Positions 27,291 to 36,043 of a stretch of DNA of 64,000 nt are shown piece after piece. This DNA is from Robbsia sp. KACC 23696. GTDB lineage: Bacteria > Pseudomonadota > Gammaproteobacteria > Burkholderiales > Burkholderiaceae. Position 1 is the first letter of the stretch. The number at the start of each line of letters is the position of its first letter. The notes under the pieces are model-generated. The model ran no database searches. It was not told the origin of the DNA and was given only the letters and a program-made list of their open reading frames with translations. Both the position numbers and the translations under genes were made by a program. The stretch lies in NCBI RefSeq assembly GCF_039852015.1, contig NZ_CP156626.1, forward strand, positions 744,001 to 808,000, read 5' to 3'.

Positions 27291-28076
27291 ATGATGAACA
27301 TCCGCGACGTGGGCCATGCGCCCGAGCGGCCTCCGCGCTGTGAAGGGTGTGATGCCCCCGACGCTGCCCCGATCGATATCGCTTTCGCGTTTCAGCCCAT
27401 CGTCGACGTCTCCACAGGCCAGGCCTATGCGCACGAAGCCCTGGTGCGGGGACCGCAAGGCGAATCCGCTGCGTCCGTGCTGAAACAGGTTGGCAATGAA
27501 AATCGCTATCGCTTCGACCAGCGCTGCCGGACCACGGCCATCGCGCAGGCGTCGGCACTCGGCATGCAGAGTTTCCTGTCGATCAACTTCATGCCGAATG
27601 CCGTCTATCAACCGGCCGCGTGCATCCGCAGCACATTCGAGGCGGCGCAAAAGTATGGCTTTCCGCTCGAGAGAATCATCTTCGAAACCGTCGAAGGCGA
27701 GAATATCGTCAGTCGCGCGCACCTGGTCGAGATCTTTCGTGCGTATCAATCCTTCGGTTTCCAGACCGCCATCGACGACTTCGGTTCAGGCTATTCCGGC
27801 CTGACGTTGCTGGCCGATTTTCAGCCCGATCTAATCAAGCTCGATATGGGCCTGGTGCGCGGTATCGATGCCGATGTCACGCGTCAGCGCATCGTCTGCG
27901 GCGTCTTGCAAATCTGCCGGGATCTGGGCATTCGTGTGATCGCCGAGGGCATCGAGACCGCCGGCGAGCGCGATTTCTTCGCCAGTGAGGGGGTGGCGCT
28001 GATGCAAGGCTATCTGTTTGCGCGACCGGCATTCAAGGCGCTCCCCGAGATTGGCGGGCTGGCTGAATCCGCGTGA
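27291..28076 (+). CDS. EAL-domain cyclic-di-GMP phosphodiesterase
   Basis: A 261-residue stand-alone EAL protein that hydrolyses cyclic di-GMP to pGpG, lowering the messenger. Catalytic motifs appear intact: EALVRG (EAL box), SINFMPNA (Asn), FETVEGE (Glu), AIDDFGSGYS (DDFG), LIKLDM (Lys), IAEGIET (Glu) and LMQGYLF. The protein has no GGDEF, PAS or TM part, so it is cytoplasmic and its input is unknown. ATG 27291 is preferred over the in-frame TTG at 27282; ATG 27294 is equally possible. It stands alone on the plus strand 264 bases after the last T6SS gene, and a functional link to T6SS is not shown. Confidence 0.93.
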   Translation: MMNIRDVGHAPERPPRCEGCDAPDAAPIDIAFAFQPIVDVSTGQAYAHEALVRGPQGESAASVLKQVGNENRYRFDQRCRTTAIAQASALGMQSFLSINFMPNAVYQPAACIRSTFEAAQKYGFPLERIIFETVEGENIVSRAHLVEIFRAYQSFGFQTAIDDFGSGYSGLTLLADFQPDLIKLDMGLVRGIDADVTRQRIVCGVLQICRDLGIRVIAEGIETAGERDFFASEGVALMQGYLFARPAFKALPEIGGLAESA

Positions 28077-28263
28077 TGCAAGCGATGCCGTCACGCGGCA
28101 CGCGGAAAAGCCTCGGGCCGTAAACGGCGCGAGGCGAACAGGCGATGCCATCGGACAGCGGACGTATCCCGCAAAACCGATGCGGCGCGGTGTCGAAAAG
28201 GGAAAGCGATGCACGGCGTCATGAAAACGCCATCGTGCGATGCCATTGTCGGACGAAGGTCGG

Positions 28264-28833
28264 CTAAAAGCTCTCGACGGCGTTGATGCCGGCAAGTCCG
28301 CAAGCGGCTTCCCAGACATCGCAACGCGCGTGAGACGCGCCGAAAACCTGCACACCGAGCGTCGCGCCATCCAGCAGCATGACCAACACCGGCGCGAGTT
28401 CCTGCGCTTTCTGCGGGTCGATGATGTCGGAGAGGATGTCGCCGATGAAACAGGTCAAATGCGACTTCTGCTCGACGTTGATCCGATGGATCTGCGTTCC
28501 CTTGTCGGAGAACTCGTACGCCGCATGGGCGAACATCGAGCCGGTGAAACCCTCGCTCTTGAACCAATCGCGGTGCCAGTCGAATACCCTTTTGAGGCGT
28601 TCCACAGGCTCCTGTACGGCGGTCGCATAGCGTTCCAGCGACTCGGCGTCCCGGTATTGGCAGGTTTTCAAGACGGCCACCACCAAGTCTCCCTTCGAGG
28701 GGAAGTGGCGGTACATCGTCATCTTCGACACTTTGGATTCAGCGATGATCCAGTCGATGCCGACTGCATGATAGCCATGCTTGCCGAACAGCGTCGTCGC
28801 TGCTCGCAATATCTGTTCTCGTTTTTCTGGCAC
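28264..28833 (-). CDS. TetR-family transcriptional regulator
   Basis: This 189-residue repressor-type protein has an N-terminal helix-turn-helix: ILRAATTLFGKHGYHAVGID then ESKVSKMTMYRHFPSKGDLV (residues 8-48), the standard TetR pattern. The C-terminal ligand domain is of the TetR_C type with EFSDKGTQIHRI and LLDGATLGVQVFG. The ligand cannot be predicted. It reads away from the inositol-phosphatase-family gene with 506 bases between; TTGGTCAG occurs 11 bases upstream of its start and again near 29100, which may be operator half-sites for autoregulation. Confidence 0.93.
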   Translation of the reverse strand: MPEKREQILRAATTLFGKHGYHAVGIDWIIAESKVSKMTMYRHFPSKGDLVVAVLKTCQYRDAESLERYATAVQEPVERLKRVFDWHRDWFKSEGFTGSMFAHAAYEFSDKGTQIHRINVEQKSHLTCFIGDILSDIIDPQKAQELAPVLVMLLDGATLGVQVFGASHARCDVWEAACGLAGINAVESF

Positions 28834-29339
28834 GGAGAACCTACTTGGTCAGGACGGTTGGAAGGAAATGTCGATCATGTACGGGTACAGCGTGCGTCAC
28901 GCCGACACCCGAAGGCGCCGACGCAGCGTGGCGTGTGGAAGTCTTGTTATAGGCTAGATTGTCGGACGGCGGTACAGCCCGTTCCATGTTTCTTACGGAT
29001 GAATTCGAGAACAACGAATACCCGGTAATTTGATTATAGGGGAAGCTTTGCTAGTCGGCAGGCGTCCGTTCGATTTTGCCCGATCGCGGCGTAGACTTAT
29101 TGGTCAGTCGTGGTCCGCTACCCCTGCGTCCCGCGCTGCATGCCCGGCTGGCGGTGACGCGCGCCCGCCCCATCGACCTCGCGGGGCGTGAAGCGGATTA
29201 TTGGCGGTGCAACACGCAACGTTATTGTGTGTCGACGCGATCATGTGTGTCGACGCGATCATAATAGTCGCGTCTCGCAAACCCTTGCGCCGTGCCACGC
29301 CGCATTTTCATGATGATTCGTTGACGGAGATCCCGCTTG
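28834..29339. promoter_or_regulatory. Divergent intergenic region with TTGGTCAG pair and a tandem repeat
   Basis: About 500 bases between the divergent TetR gene and the phosphatase-family gene hold no convincing gene. TTGGTCAG occurs at 28845-28852 and 29100-29107, a possible TetR half-site. An 18-base unit, TGTGTGTCGACGCGATCA, is tandemly duplicated at 29226-29261, and each unit contains the palindrome GTCGAC. Confidence 0.45.
29226..29261 (+). repeat. Perfect tandem duplication of an 18-base unit
   Basis: Two exact head-to-tail copies of TGTGTGTCGACGCGATCA lie about 80 bases before the phosphatase-family start codon. It could be a doubled regulator site or a simple slippage product. Confidence 0.85.
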
Positions 29340-30293
29340 ATGACTGACACTTCGATGCCTTCCTCGGGCCCTGCCGCGCGCACCGCCGCTGCGTCCGATG
29401 CAATGTCGGACCTGCAGGCGCGCTATGCATTGGCCTGTCGCTTGGCGCGCGACGCGGGCCGTCATGCCCTGACGTTCTTCCGAGAGCGGGATAGCTTGCA
29501 GATCGAGCACAAGGGCTTGCAGGACGTCGTCAGCCGCGCGGATCGCGAGGTCGAGCAGTTCATCCGCGGCGGCATTGCCGCCGAATTTCCTGAGGATGCG
29601 TTTCTTGGCGAGGAGAGCGCGTCGGACGACGGCGCAGCGTTCGGTGAAGGCGACATCGAGGCAGCGCGCGAGCGCGACGCCGGATCGCGGCGCGTGCTTT
29701 GGGTGGTCGATCCGATCGACGGCACTACCTGTTTTCTGCAAGGTATGCCGGTCTGGTGTGTCTCGATCGGCGTCGTCGTCGACGGCGTACCGACGATCGG
29801 TGCCGTCTACGATCCGAACGCCGACGAGTTGTTTCATGCGCTACGTGGCAAGGGCGCCTGGCTGACCAGCCCCGGCGACGGCCCGGGCGATGCCGCACGC
29901 GTGAAACCGATCGCAGCCCACACGGCACGTACCTTCCGTGACGGGCCGCTCGGTCTGGGCTATTCGCACAAGGTGCCTGCGTCCACCGTGGTGCCTTTCC
30001 TCGACGCCTTACTGTCCGATGGGGGCATGTTCATCCGTAACGGATCGGGCGCCCTGATGATTGCCTATGTGGCCGCGGGTCGTCTGATCGGATACTACGA
30101 ACCGTTCATGTATCCCTGGGATTGCATGGCCGGGCTCGTTCTGGTGCGCGAGGCCGGCGGCGAGGTCGAGGATTTTCTCGCCGCCGACGGCCTGCGTCAT
30201 GGCCATCGGGTGATCGTCGCGGGGGCGGGTCTATTCACGTCATTGCAGCGGATGGTAGAGACGACGGTGCCGTCGCCGCGCGTGGCGGGCTGA
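29340..30293 (+). CDS. Inositol monophosphatase-family phosphatase
   Basis: A 317-residue member of the IMPase/FBPase Mg-dependent phosphatase superfamily. The metal-binding motifs are present: Glu in FLGEES (about residue 88), WVVDPIDGTTCF (about 121-132), and the C-terminal WDCMAGLVLVREAGGEV. Substrate is undecided: inositol monophosphate, histidinol phosphate (HisN-like) or a 3'-phosphonucleotide are possible. ATG 29340 follows GGAG by 11 bases; an in-frame TTG lies one codon earlier. Its 3' end overlaps the convergent mscS gene by 59 bases. Confidence 0.92.
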   Translation: MTDTSMPSSGPAARTAAASDAMSDLQARYALACRLARDAGRHALTFFRERDSLQIEHKGLQDVVSRADREVEQFIRGGIAAEFPEDAFLGEESASDDGAAFGEGDIEAARERDAGSRRVLWVVDPIDGTTCFLQGMPVWCVSIGVVVDGVPTIGAVYDPNADELFHALRGKGAWLTSPGDGPGDAARVKPIAAHTARTFRDGPLGLGYSHKVPASTVVPFLDALLSDGGMFIRNGSGALMIAYVAAGRLIGYYEPFMYPWDCMAGLVLVREAGGEVEDFLAADGLRHGHRVIVAGAGLFTSLQRMVETTVPSPRVAG

Positions 30294-31644
30294 GCGCATC
30301 GGCCGTAGATGCCCCGGCCGGCGCGCCATCGAGCATTCGGATTTCGCGGATCGGTTGGGCAAACGCGATGCCGAGTGCGGCGAGCCCGTCGACGATCGCG
30401 AGATTCAGCGCCTGCTGGCAGTCCATGTAGACTGCGTATTCGGGGCGATTCACGTAGTAGACGACCTCGAATTCCAGCGCACGATCGGCAAAACTCGCGA
30501 AGTGCACACGGTCGAGCCGTGTATTCGGAATCCGCGCCAGCGCTTGTTCGACCATCGCCGGCACCGCACGCAGGCGCGCAGCCGAAGTCGCGTAGGCGAG
30601 ACCGAAGCGGAAGGCGATACGTCGCGTCTCCATCCGCTGAAAATTGTGGATCTGCTGTTGCAGCAAGGCCGTATTGCTGCAGATGATTTCTTCGCCGCGC
30701 AGGCTCCGTATACGCGTCGTTTTCATGCCGACCTGCTCGATGGTGCCGCTGACCTCGCCGAAGGAGACGTAATCGCCGATGCGGAAGGGTTTGTCCAATC
30801 CGATCGCCAGCGAAGCGAACAGATCGCTCAGAATGCCTTGGACCGCAAAGCCGATCGCGGCGGCGCCGATGCTCAGGCTCGCGACAAAGGCGGTGACATT
30901 GACGCCTCCCTGCGCCAGCAAGGACAGCAGGAAGAGTGCCCACATCAGCGCCCGTGCAAACCAGGCGAGGACGCGGACGATGACAGGGTTGATGCCGTCT
31001 TCGGCATCCACGAGGACCGGCGACATCGCTGGCGCAGCCATCGGTGCCGCGCCCGACGCGTCGGACGCCGGCCGCGGTGAGGCCGCCCCCTGAGCTGCCG
31101 CGCGTGCGCGGCGCAGGCGATGCCGGTCCAGATAGCGATCGCTGAGCAGCGATACCGCCTGACTGGCCCAAAGCGCCGATTGCAGCAGGAAGACGGTCTG
31201 CCAGCCCCGTTTCAACCACGCCAGCAGGGTGTCGGTATTGCCGGTCGCGGTCATTGCGGTGCCGGCCGAATGGGGTGCGCCCCTGCTCAGCAGGGTCGCC
31301 GGGTCGAACGTCGCGATGGCGCCGATGGTCGCGGCGAGGCTCAGACCTGCCAGCACGGAGACGGCGATCATCATCGGTTTGCGCGTATGCCGCAGCAGCC
31401 CGATGGCGACGAGGGTATAGGTCTCCGTCGGTCGCATCGCGGGAGACGATGCGGTGTCGGCCGCCGCCGAGGCCGTTTCCAACGTGGCGGCCAATGCGCT
31501 CAGTCGGCGAATCGCCCAACGTCGCAGGCCGTCGAGTGCGGGATAGCCGAGCGCGGCAATCACGGCGGCGCCGATCCACTGGGCCGCCGTGAGGCCGCCG
31601 AATAGGGCGGCGGTCAGCCAGTCGGGGAGCGCAAGGGTTAACAT
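30235..31644 (-). CDS. MscS-family mechanosensitive channel
   Basis: A 469-residue inner-membrane protein of the MscS superfamily, which releases solutes on osmotic downshift. N-terminal TM helices near residues 10-35, 80-105 and 140-160 precede the conserved pore region: FVASLSIGAAAIGFAVQGIL then DLFASLAIGLDKPFRIGDYV. The beta domain follows with VSGTIEQVGMKTTRIRSLRG and CSNTALL. The frame is open upstream; I use ATG 31644 (MLTLALPDW) because it precedes the first TM helix directly, but ATG 31743 is possible and would overlap the upstream region of the divergent gntR gene. No strong ribosome site decides it. Confidence 0.9.
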   Translation of the reverse strand: MLTLALPDWLTAALFGGLTAAQWIGAAVIAALGYPALDGLRRWAIRRLSALAATLETASAAADTASSPAMRPTETYTLVAIGLLRHTRKPMMIAVSVLAGLSLAATIGAIATFDPATLLSRGAPHSAGTAMTATGNTDTLLAWLKRGWQTVFLLQSALWASQAVSLLSDRYLDRHRLRRARAAAQGAASPRPASDASGAAPMAAPAMSPVLVDAEDGINPVIVRVLAWFARALMWALFLLSLLAQGGVNVTAFVASLSIGAAAIGFAVQGILSDLFASLAIGLDKPFRIGDYVSFGEVSGTIEQVGMKTTRIRSLRGEEIICSNTALLQQQIHNFQRMETRRIAFRFGLAYATSAARLRAVPAMVEQALARIPNTRLDRVHFASFADRALEFEVVYYVNRPEYAVYMDCQQALNLAIVDGLAALGIAFAQPIREIRMLDGAPAGASTADALSPPRAATAPSSLPSAAMT

Positions 31645-31849
31645 GTGGCGAAAGCAGACGCGAACGGGTTGATCGGAGGGCCCGACGGGGAGGCGTAGAA
31701 GCCGCGCCGTCACGCCGCAGCGGGATGCCAGTGTACTTGCCATGGCATCTCGAAAAAAGCGGCCGCTACGGCACCGACGATCCCGTACGACACGCGTACC
31801 CAGCGGGAGGCAACCGCGTATCAACCGCGTAAGGAAGCAGGACCAGAAA

Positions 31850-32605
31850 ATGGAAAAAGAACACGACGCCGTCATCGCGCCGAAGCCGAGCACGCCGCCG
31901 ATCGCGTCGCGCGGGACGCTCGATCTGCGTCCGACGGGGATGCCGGACCGGATTTACGGTGCCTTGCTCGGTCAGATATTGGACGGGGTGTATCCGCAGG
32001 GCGGCCGACTCCCCACCGAGCATCAACTGGCGGACGCCTTTCAGACCTCGCGTCCGACGGTGCGCGAAGCGTTGGCACGGCTGCGCGCCGACGGCATCAT
32101 TCAGACGCGTCATGGTTCCGGAACCACGGTCGCCCATCGTCCGGACCCGGACGTGCGTCGATTCGCGCCGCTGGAAACGCTCTCCGATATTCGTCGCTGC
32201 TTCGATTTCCGAATCGTCGCGGAGGCGGGCGCCGCCGCGCTGGCCGCCACCGATGCCGGGGAGGCGGAGCGCGAGGCGATGCATCGCGCGAATCGCGCAC
32301 TGCAGCAGGTGATCGAGACCGGCGGCATCGGCGCGGAGGAGGACTACGCCTTCCATCAGGCGATCGCGCGGGCATCGATGAATCCCTACTTCGTCACCGT
32401 GCTCGGTTTCCTGCAGGAGCAAGTGCTGTTCAGCATGAATTTGTCCCGCAATCTGTCGCTTATCAAGACGGTAACGCGTCGCCGGGAAGTGCAGTCCGAG
32501 CATGCCGACATCGTCGCCGCCATCGACGCGCGCGATGCGCAAGGTGCCTCGGATGCCATGCGCCGGCATCTGGAGGCGGCCGTCACGCGCATGTTTGGCG
32601 CCTGA
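31850..32605 (+). CDS. GntR/FadR-family transcriptional regulator
   Basis: This 251-residue regulator has an N-terminal winged helix (LPTEHQLADAFQTSRPTVRE and ADGIIQTRHGSGT, about residues 48-85) and a C-terminal all-helical FCD ligand domain with DYAFHQAIARASMNPYF and HADIVAAIDARDA, whose His/Asp residues usually bind a metal and a carboxylate effector. ATG 31850 with AGGA eight bases upstream is chosen over the in-frame ATG 31742. It most likely controls the next gene, a DHDPS-family aldolase 171 bases downstream, through the perfect palindrome at 32697-32721. Confidence 0.93.
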   Translation: MEKEHDAVIAPKPSTPPIASRGTLDLRPTGMPDRIYGALLGQILDGVYPQGGRLPTEHQLADAFQTSRPTVREALARLRADGIIQTRHGSGTTVAHRPDPDVRRFAPLETLSDIRRCFDFRIVAEAGAAALAATDAGEAEREAMHRANRALQQVIETGGIGAEEDYAFHQAIARASMNPYFVTVLGFLQEQVLFSMNLSRNLSLIKTVTRRREVQSEHADIVAAIDARDAQGASDAMRRHLEAAVTRMFGA

Positions 32606-32696
32606 ACCCCGCGCGCTTTGTGGGGCGCTGCCCCCTTCCGTTATTTCGTACGCGCCACGTTGCCGCTTCGATCCAAAATGCGCTACAGTGCGGATA

Positions 32697-32721
32697 GGTA
32701 AAGTTGTTTGACAACTTTACC
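32697..32721. promoter_or_regulatory. Perfect palindrome, probable GntR operator
   Basis: Ten-base arms GGTAAAGTTG (32697-32706) and CAACTTTACC (32712-32721) match exactly around a 5-base centre. The site lies in the gap between the GntR-family gene and the aldolase gene, 55 bases before the latter's start, where an operator would block or steer transcription. FCD-type GntR proteins bind short dyads of this kind. Confidence 0.75.
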
Positions 32722-32776
32722 GGAGGTCGTGCGCCTTGCACCGCCCTGTCCCCATCCGGACCCGCCTGGAGTGACG

Positions 32777-33730
32777 ATGAGAACCGATGCTTTTGCAGCC
32801 GAGGAATTAAGCACGACCGTGATGGCGGTGCCGCCGCTGGCCCGACGCGCGGACTATGCGCTGGACCCGGTGCAGAACCGCCGCTTGATGGCGCATATCG
32901 CGCAGGGCGGCGTGCGCACGCTGCTGTATGGTGGCAATGCCAATCTCTATCACGTGCCGATCAGCGAATACGCGGCGCTGCTGGATCTGCTCGCCGAGCA
33001 GGCCGATGCGCAGACACGCGTGATACCGGCGATCGGTGCCGATTACGGCAAGATGCTCGACCAGGCGCGGCTGCTCCGCGAGCGGCAGTATCGTACCGCG
33101 ATGGTGTTGCCGATGGCGGGCTTTACCACGGCATCGGGCGTGTACGACGGCCTGTCCCGCGTTGCCGAGCTGGCGGGCTTTCCGTTGACGCTCTACATCA
33201 AGCAAGAAGCCTATCTGGACTTGGACACCTTGGCGCGCCTCGTCGAGCAGGGCGTGCTGGCGGCGGTGAAGTACGCGATCGTGCGGGAGCATCCGGAGAG
33301 CGATCCCTACCTGCAGGCCCTGATCGATCGCCTCGGCGGATCGACGCCGGCCGCGCGTGCTGCCGCCTTGGGGAAGCTAGTCAGCGGCATGGGCGAGCGC
33401 CCGGCCATCACTCACGTGAACGACTATGGGCTGGCGGCGTGGACCACCGGTTCCGGATGCATCGCGCCGCGTGCGGTAATGCGTCTGTTCGAGGCCGTCA
33501 AAGCCGGCCGTCTCGACGAAGCGCAGGCCTTGCATGCACGCTTCATGCCGTTGGAAACGCTGCGCGACAAGATTTCCTTGATCCGCGTGCTGCACGATGC
33601 GGTGACGGTCAGCGGGATCGCCGATATGGGACCGATGCTGCCGCTGCTCTCCAACACGGACGCGGCGGACATGCCGGCCGTGCGGGAGGCCACCCGGGCA
33701 CTGCTCGAATTCGAGCAGTCCCTCGGCTGA
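32777..33730 (+). CDS. Dihydrodipicolinate synthase/N-acetylneuraminate lyase-family protein
   Basis: A 317-residue class I aldolase of the DapA superfamily. The Schiff-base Lys is in LAAVKYAIVRE (about residue 168) and a Tyr at LTLYIKQEAY occupies the usual catalytic position. The canonical substrate-binding TTGE loop is replaced by LLYGGNANLY, so this is not a biosynthetic DapA; it is probably a catabolic aldolase or dehydratase for a 2-keto acid or sugar acid. GGAG lies five bases before ATG 32777. Pairing with the upstream GntR regulator and palindrome supports inducible catabolism. The 3' end abuts the convergent dehydrogenase gene with a 4-base gap. Confidence 0.88.
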   Translation: MRTDAFAAEELSTTVMAVPPLARRADYALDPVQNRRLMAHIAQGGVRTLLYGGNANLYHVPISEYAALLDLLAEQADAQTRVIPAIGADYGKMLDQARLLRERQYRTAMVLPMAGFTTASGVYDGLSRVAELAGFPLTLYIKQEAYLDLDTLARLVEQGVLAAVKYAIVREHPESDPYLQALIDRLGGSTPAARAAALGKLVSGMGERPAITHVNDYGLAAWTTGSGCIAPRAVMRLFEAVKAGRLDEAQALHARFMPLETLRDKISLIRVLHDAVTVSGIADMGPMLPLLSNTDAADMPAVREATRALLEFEQSLG

Positions 33731-33734
33731 GCGC

Positions 33735-36041
33735 TTAGTTTGCCGCTTCCGTCTGGCGCACGGCCTGACGCACCTTGGCGACCTGATCGACAGAGACGGC
33801 CGAGGCATGATTACCCCAGTTCGCTCGCACGAAGGTCAGCACATCCGCGATCTGCTGATTCGTCAGGCGCCAGCCGAAGTCCGGCATGGCGATCGGCGCT
33901 GGCGCCGTTGCCGTGCTCGGCATCCGCGAGCCGCTGAGCACCAGGTGGATCAACGAAGTCGGATCGTCCGCGTTCACCGCGGAGTTGCCGGCCAGCGATG
34001 GGAAGATGCGCTTGGCGCCAGTACCGTCCGAGCGATGGCAGGCATTGCAGCTGTTCAGATAGACACGGGCACCGGCCGAGTCGATCTGTCCGATGCGTAG
34101 CGGCGGAACCTGTTCCGCATCGACCGCCACCGTCGCTGCGCCGGGTGTCGCCGAGGGCCCCGACGTACTCGACGTACTCGATGCCTCCGACGTGCTCGAT
34201 GTCGAGGCGCTGTTGGCACCCGCCGCCGCCTTGCCCGATTTCGGCGGCAAGGCCTTCAAATAGACGGCGATTGCATGGAGGTCCTGGTCGCTCAGGTATT
34301 GCGTGCTGTCGGCATGCGCGGCGAAGTAGGCCAGTGCGCCGACGGTGTTGGTCGGGTTGTAGGCGAAGTTCTGCGGGAAAGCGGACGCTCCCAGGACGAA
34401 CACATTCGAAACATCCCACGACTGCAGGTATTTGTTCACCACACTGTTGTCGGGCCGCTCGCCGGCGACGGCCCCGCCGGTGGTATGCGTCGTTTGATAC
34501 GGGCGCAGATCGAACTGTTCGCCCGGCTTCGAATACGACAGCTGGAACTGCTTCGGATTCATCGCCTGCGCCACCTTGGCCGCCTGTTCCGTGACGTATT
34601 GCGTCATCTTGAATTCATTGGGCTGACAGTCGAAGGTCATCTGCAGCAGCGGCTGTCCAAATGCATCCTTGTATGTGGGGTCGAGCGACAGGTAATTCTG
34701 CCGATATGACATCACGCTGCCCTCGGTGCCGATCGAGAAGCTGTGCAGGTAGTTATCCTTCAGCGCCTTTTTCCATTGCGATCCCCAATTCGGCGTGCCG
34801 GATGGGATACCCGCTTGCTGTATGGGACGTCCCCCCGTCACCATCACCGACGTATAGGCGCCGCCCACGAAGCCGGCCGGCCCGTGGTCGAAGTTGTCGC
34901 CATTCATATCGTCGTAGACCATGCCGCCGGAGCCCGCGCCGATGAAAGAATTGATCGCCGTGTTCGCATCGTAGAAGATTTTGACGCCGCTGTTCTTCTG
35001 GTACGCGTAGTTGCGCCCAACGGTGCCGGCGTTCGACTGCGGATCGTAAGGCTTGCCGATGCCGGAGAGCAGCAAGAGACGGACGTTGTGCATCTGGTAA
35101 GCGCTGAGGATGAGGAGGTCCGCGGGCTGTTCGAAGGTACGCCCTTGTGCATCGATGTATTCGACGCCAGTGGCTTTCTTGCCGCTGCTGTCCAGCAGCA
35201 CGCGCGTCACATGCGAACGGTCCCGCAGTTCGAAATTGGGCTTGCGTACCAGGGCCGGCAGAATGCAGGCTTGCGGGGAGGCTTTGGCATACATGTAGCA
35301 ACCGAAGCGTTCGCAATAGCCGCAGAAGTTACACGGCCCGAGCTGCATGCCGTAGGTATTCGTGTAGGCTTGCGAAGCATTCGCCGCGGGAATCGGGAAC
35401 GGATGAAAGCCGACATCTTTTGCCGCTTTCGCAAACAAATCCGCGGGCACGTTATTCTTTAAAGGCGGCAGCGGATAATCGCGACTGCGCGGTGCCTCGA
35501 AGGGATTGCCGCCGTCGATCAGTTTGCCGTTGATATTGCCGGCCATGCCCGAGACGCCGGCAACGTATTCGAAGCGATCATAGAACGGCTCGAGTTCATC
35601 CGATGTGTACGGCCAGTCCTGCGTGGTCATATCGTCGGGAAAGAAACTTTTGCCGTAGCGGTCCTCGAAATGGCTGCGGATCTTCAGGTCCGCCATCGTC
35701 GCGCGATAGGTGCAGCCGTTCCAATGCACGCCGGCGCCGCCGACACCGCTGCCCAACAGGAAGGCGCCCATCTGCCGATACGGCATGGCCACCTCGTTTG
35801 GCGTATGTCGCATCGTCAGCGTTTCGCGCGACAGATCCTGCATCAGTTGATAGCGCACCGCGTATTTCAATTCATCGGCGATTTTGGGATAGGCGAAATC
35901 GGGATAGGTATCGCGATTCTCTCCGCGTTCCAGACCCACTACGTTCAGGCCGGCTTCGGTCAATTCCATCCCCATGATGGCGCCCGTCCAGCCCATGCCG
36001 ACGAGGACCGCGTCGACCTTCGGTTTTTTGATATCGGCCAT
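33735..36041 (-). CDS. GMC oxidoreductase fused to a single c-type cytochrome domain
   Basis: A 768-residue protein. Residues 1-575 are a flavin GMC dehydrogenase alpha subunit like FAD-glucose, gluconate or sorbitol dehydrogenases: FAD loop LVGMGWTGA (13-21), an iron-sulfur Cys set CNFCGYCERFGC (237-248), active-site-region HTTGG and the terminal NPTNTVGALAY. Residues 578-600 (STQYLSDQDLHAIAVYLKAL) look like the end of a cytochrome domain, and 601-640 is a Ser/Thr/Ala linker. A heme domain with CNACH at 665-669 and Met in IAMPDFGW follows. In the usual system alpha and the triheme beta subunit are separate genes; here two heme domains are absent. Three bases separate it from the gamma-subunit gene. 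Confidence 0.9.
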   Translation of the reverse strand: MADIKKPKVDAVLVGMGWTGAIMGMELTEAGLNVVGLERGENRDTYPDFAYPKIADELKYAVRYQLMQDLSRETLTMRHTPNEVAMPYRQMGAFLLGSGVGGAGVHWNGCTYRATMADLKIRSHFEDRYGKSFFPDDMTTQDWPYTSDELEPFYDRFEYVAGVSGMAGNINGKLIDGGNPFEAPRSRDYPLPPLKNNVPADLFAKAAKDVGFHPFPIPAANASQAYTNTYGMQLGPCNFCGYCERFGCYMYAKASPQACILPALVRKPNFELRDRSHVTRVLLDSSGKKATGVEYIDAQGRTFEQPADLLILSAYQMHNVRLLLLSGIGKPYDPQSNAGTVGRNYAYQKNSGVKIFYDANTAINSFIGAGSGGMVYDDMNGDNFDHGPAGFVGGAYTSVMVTGGRPIQQAGIPSGTPNWGSQWKKALKDNYLHSFSIGTEGSVMSYRQNYLSLDPTYKDAFGQPLLQMTFDCQPNEFKMTQYVTEQAAKVAQAMNPKQFQLSYSKPGEQFDLRPYQTTHTTGGAVAGERPDNSVVNKYLQSWDVSNVFVLGASAFPQNFAYNPTNTVGALAYFAAHADSTQYLSDQDLHAIAVYLKALPPKSGKAAAGANSASTSSTSEASSTSSTSGPSATPGAATVAVDAEQVPPLRIGQIDSAGARVYLNSCNACHRSDGTGAKRIFPSLAGNSAVNADDPTSLIHLVLSGSRMPSTATAPAPIAMPDFGWRLTNQQIADVLTFVRANWGNHASAVSVDQVAKVRQAVRQTEAAN

Positions 36042-36043
36042 GC

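Noticed and set aside
32777-33730. Biosynthetic dapA
   Set aside because: The TTGE loop is missing and the gene is tied to a GntR regulator; lysine synthesis genes are not nearby.
32704-33738. Plus-strand frame overlapping the DHDPS-family gene in another phase
   Set aside because: It is Arg/Gly-rich with no family match; the frame at 32777 carries the aldolase motifs and a good ribosome site.
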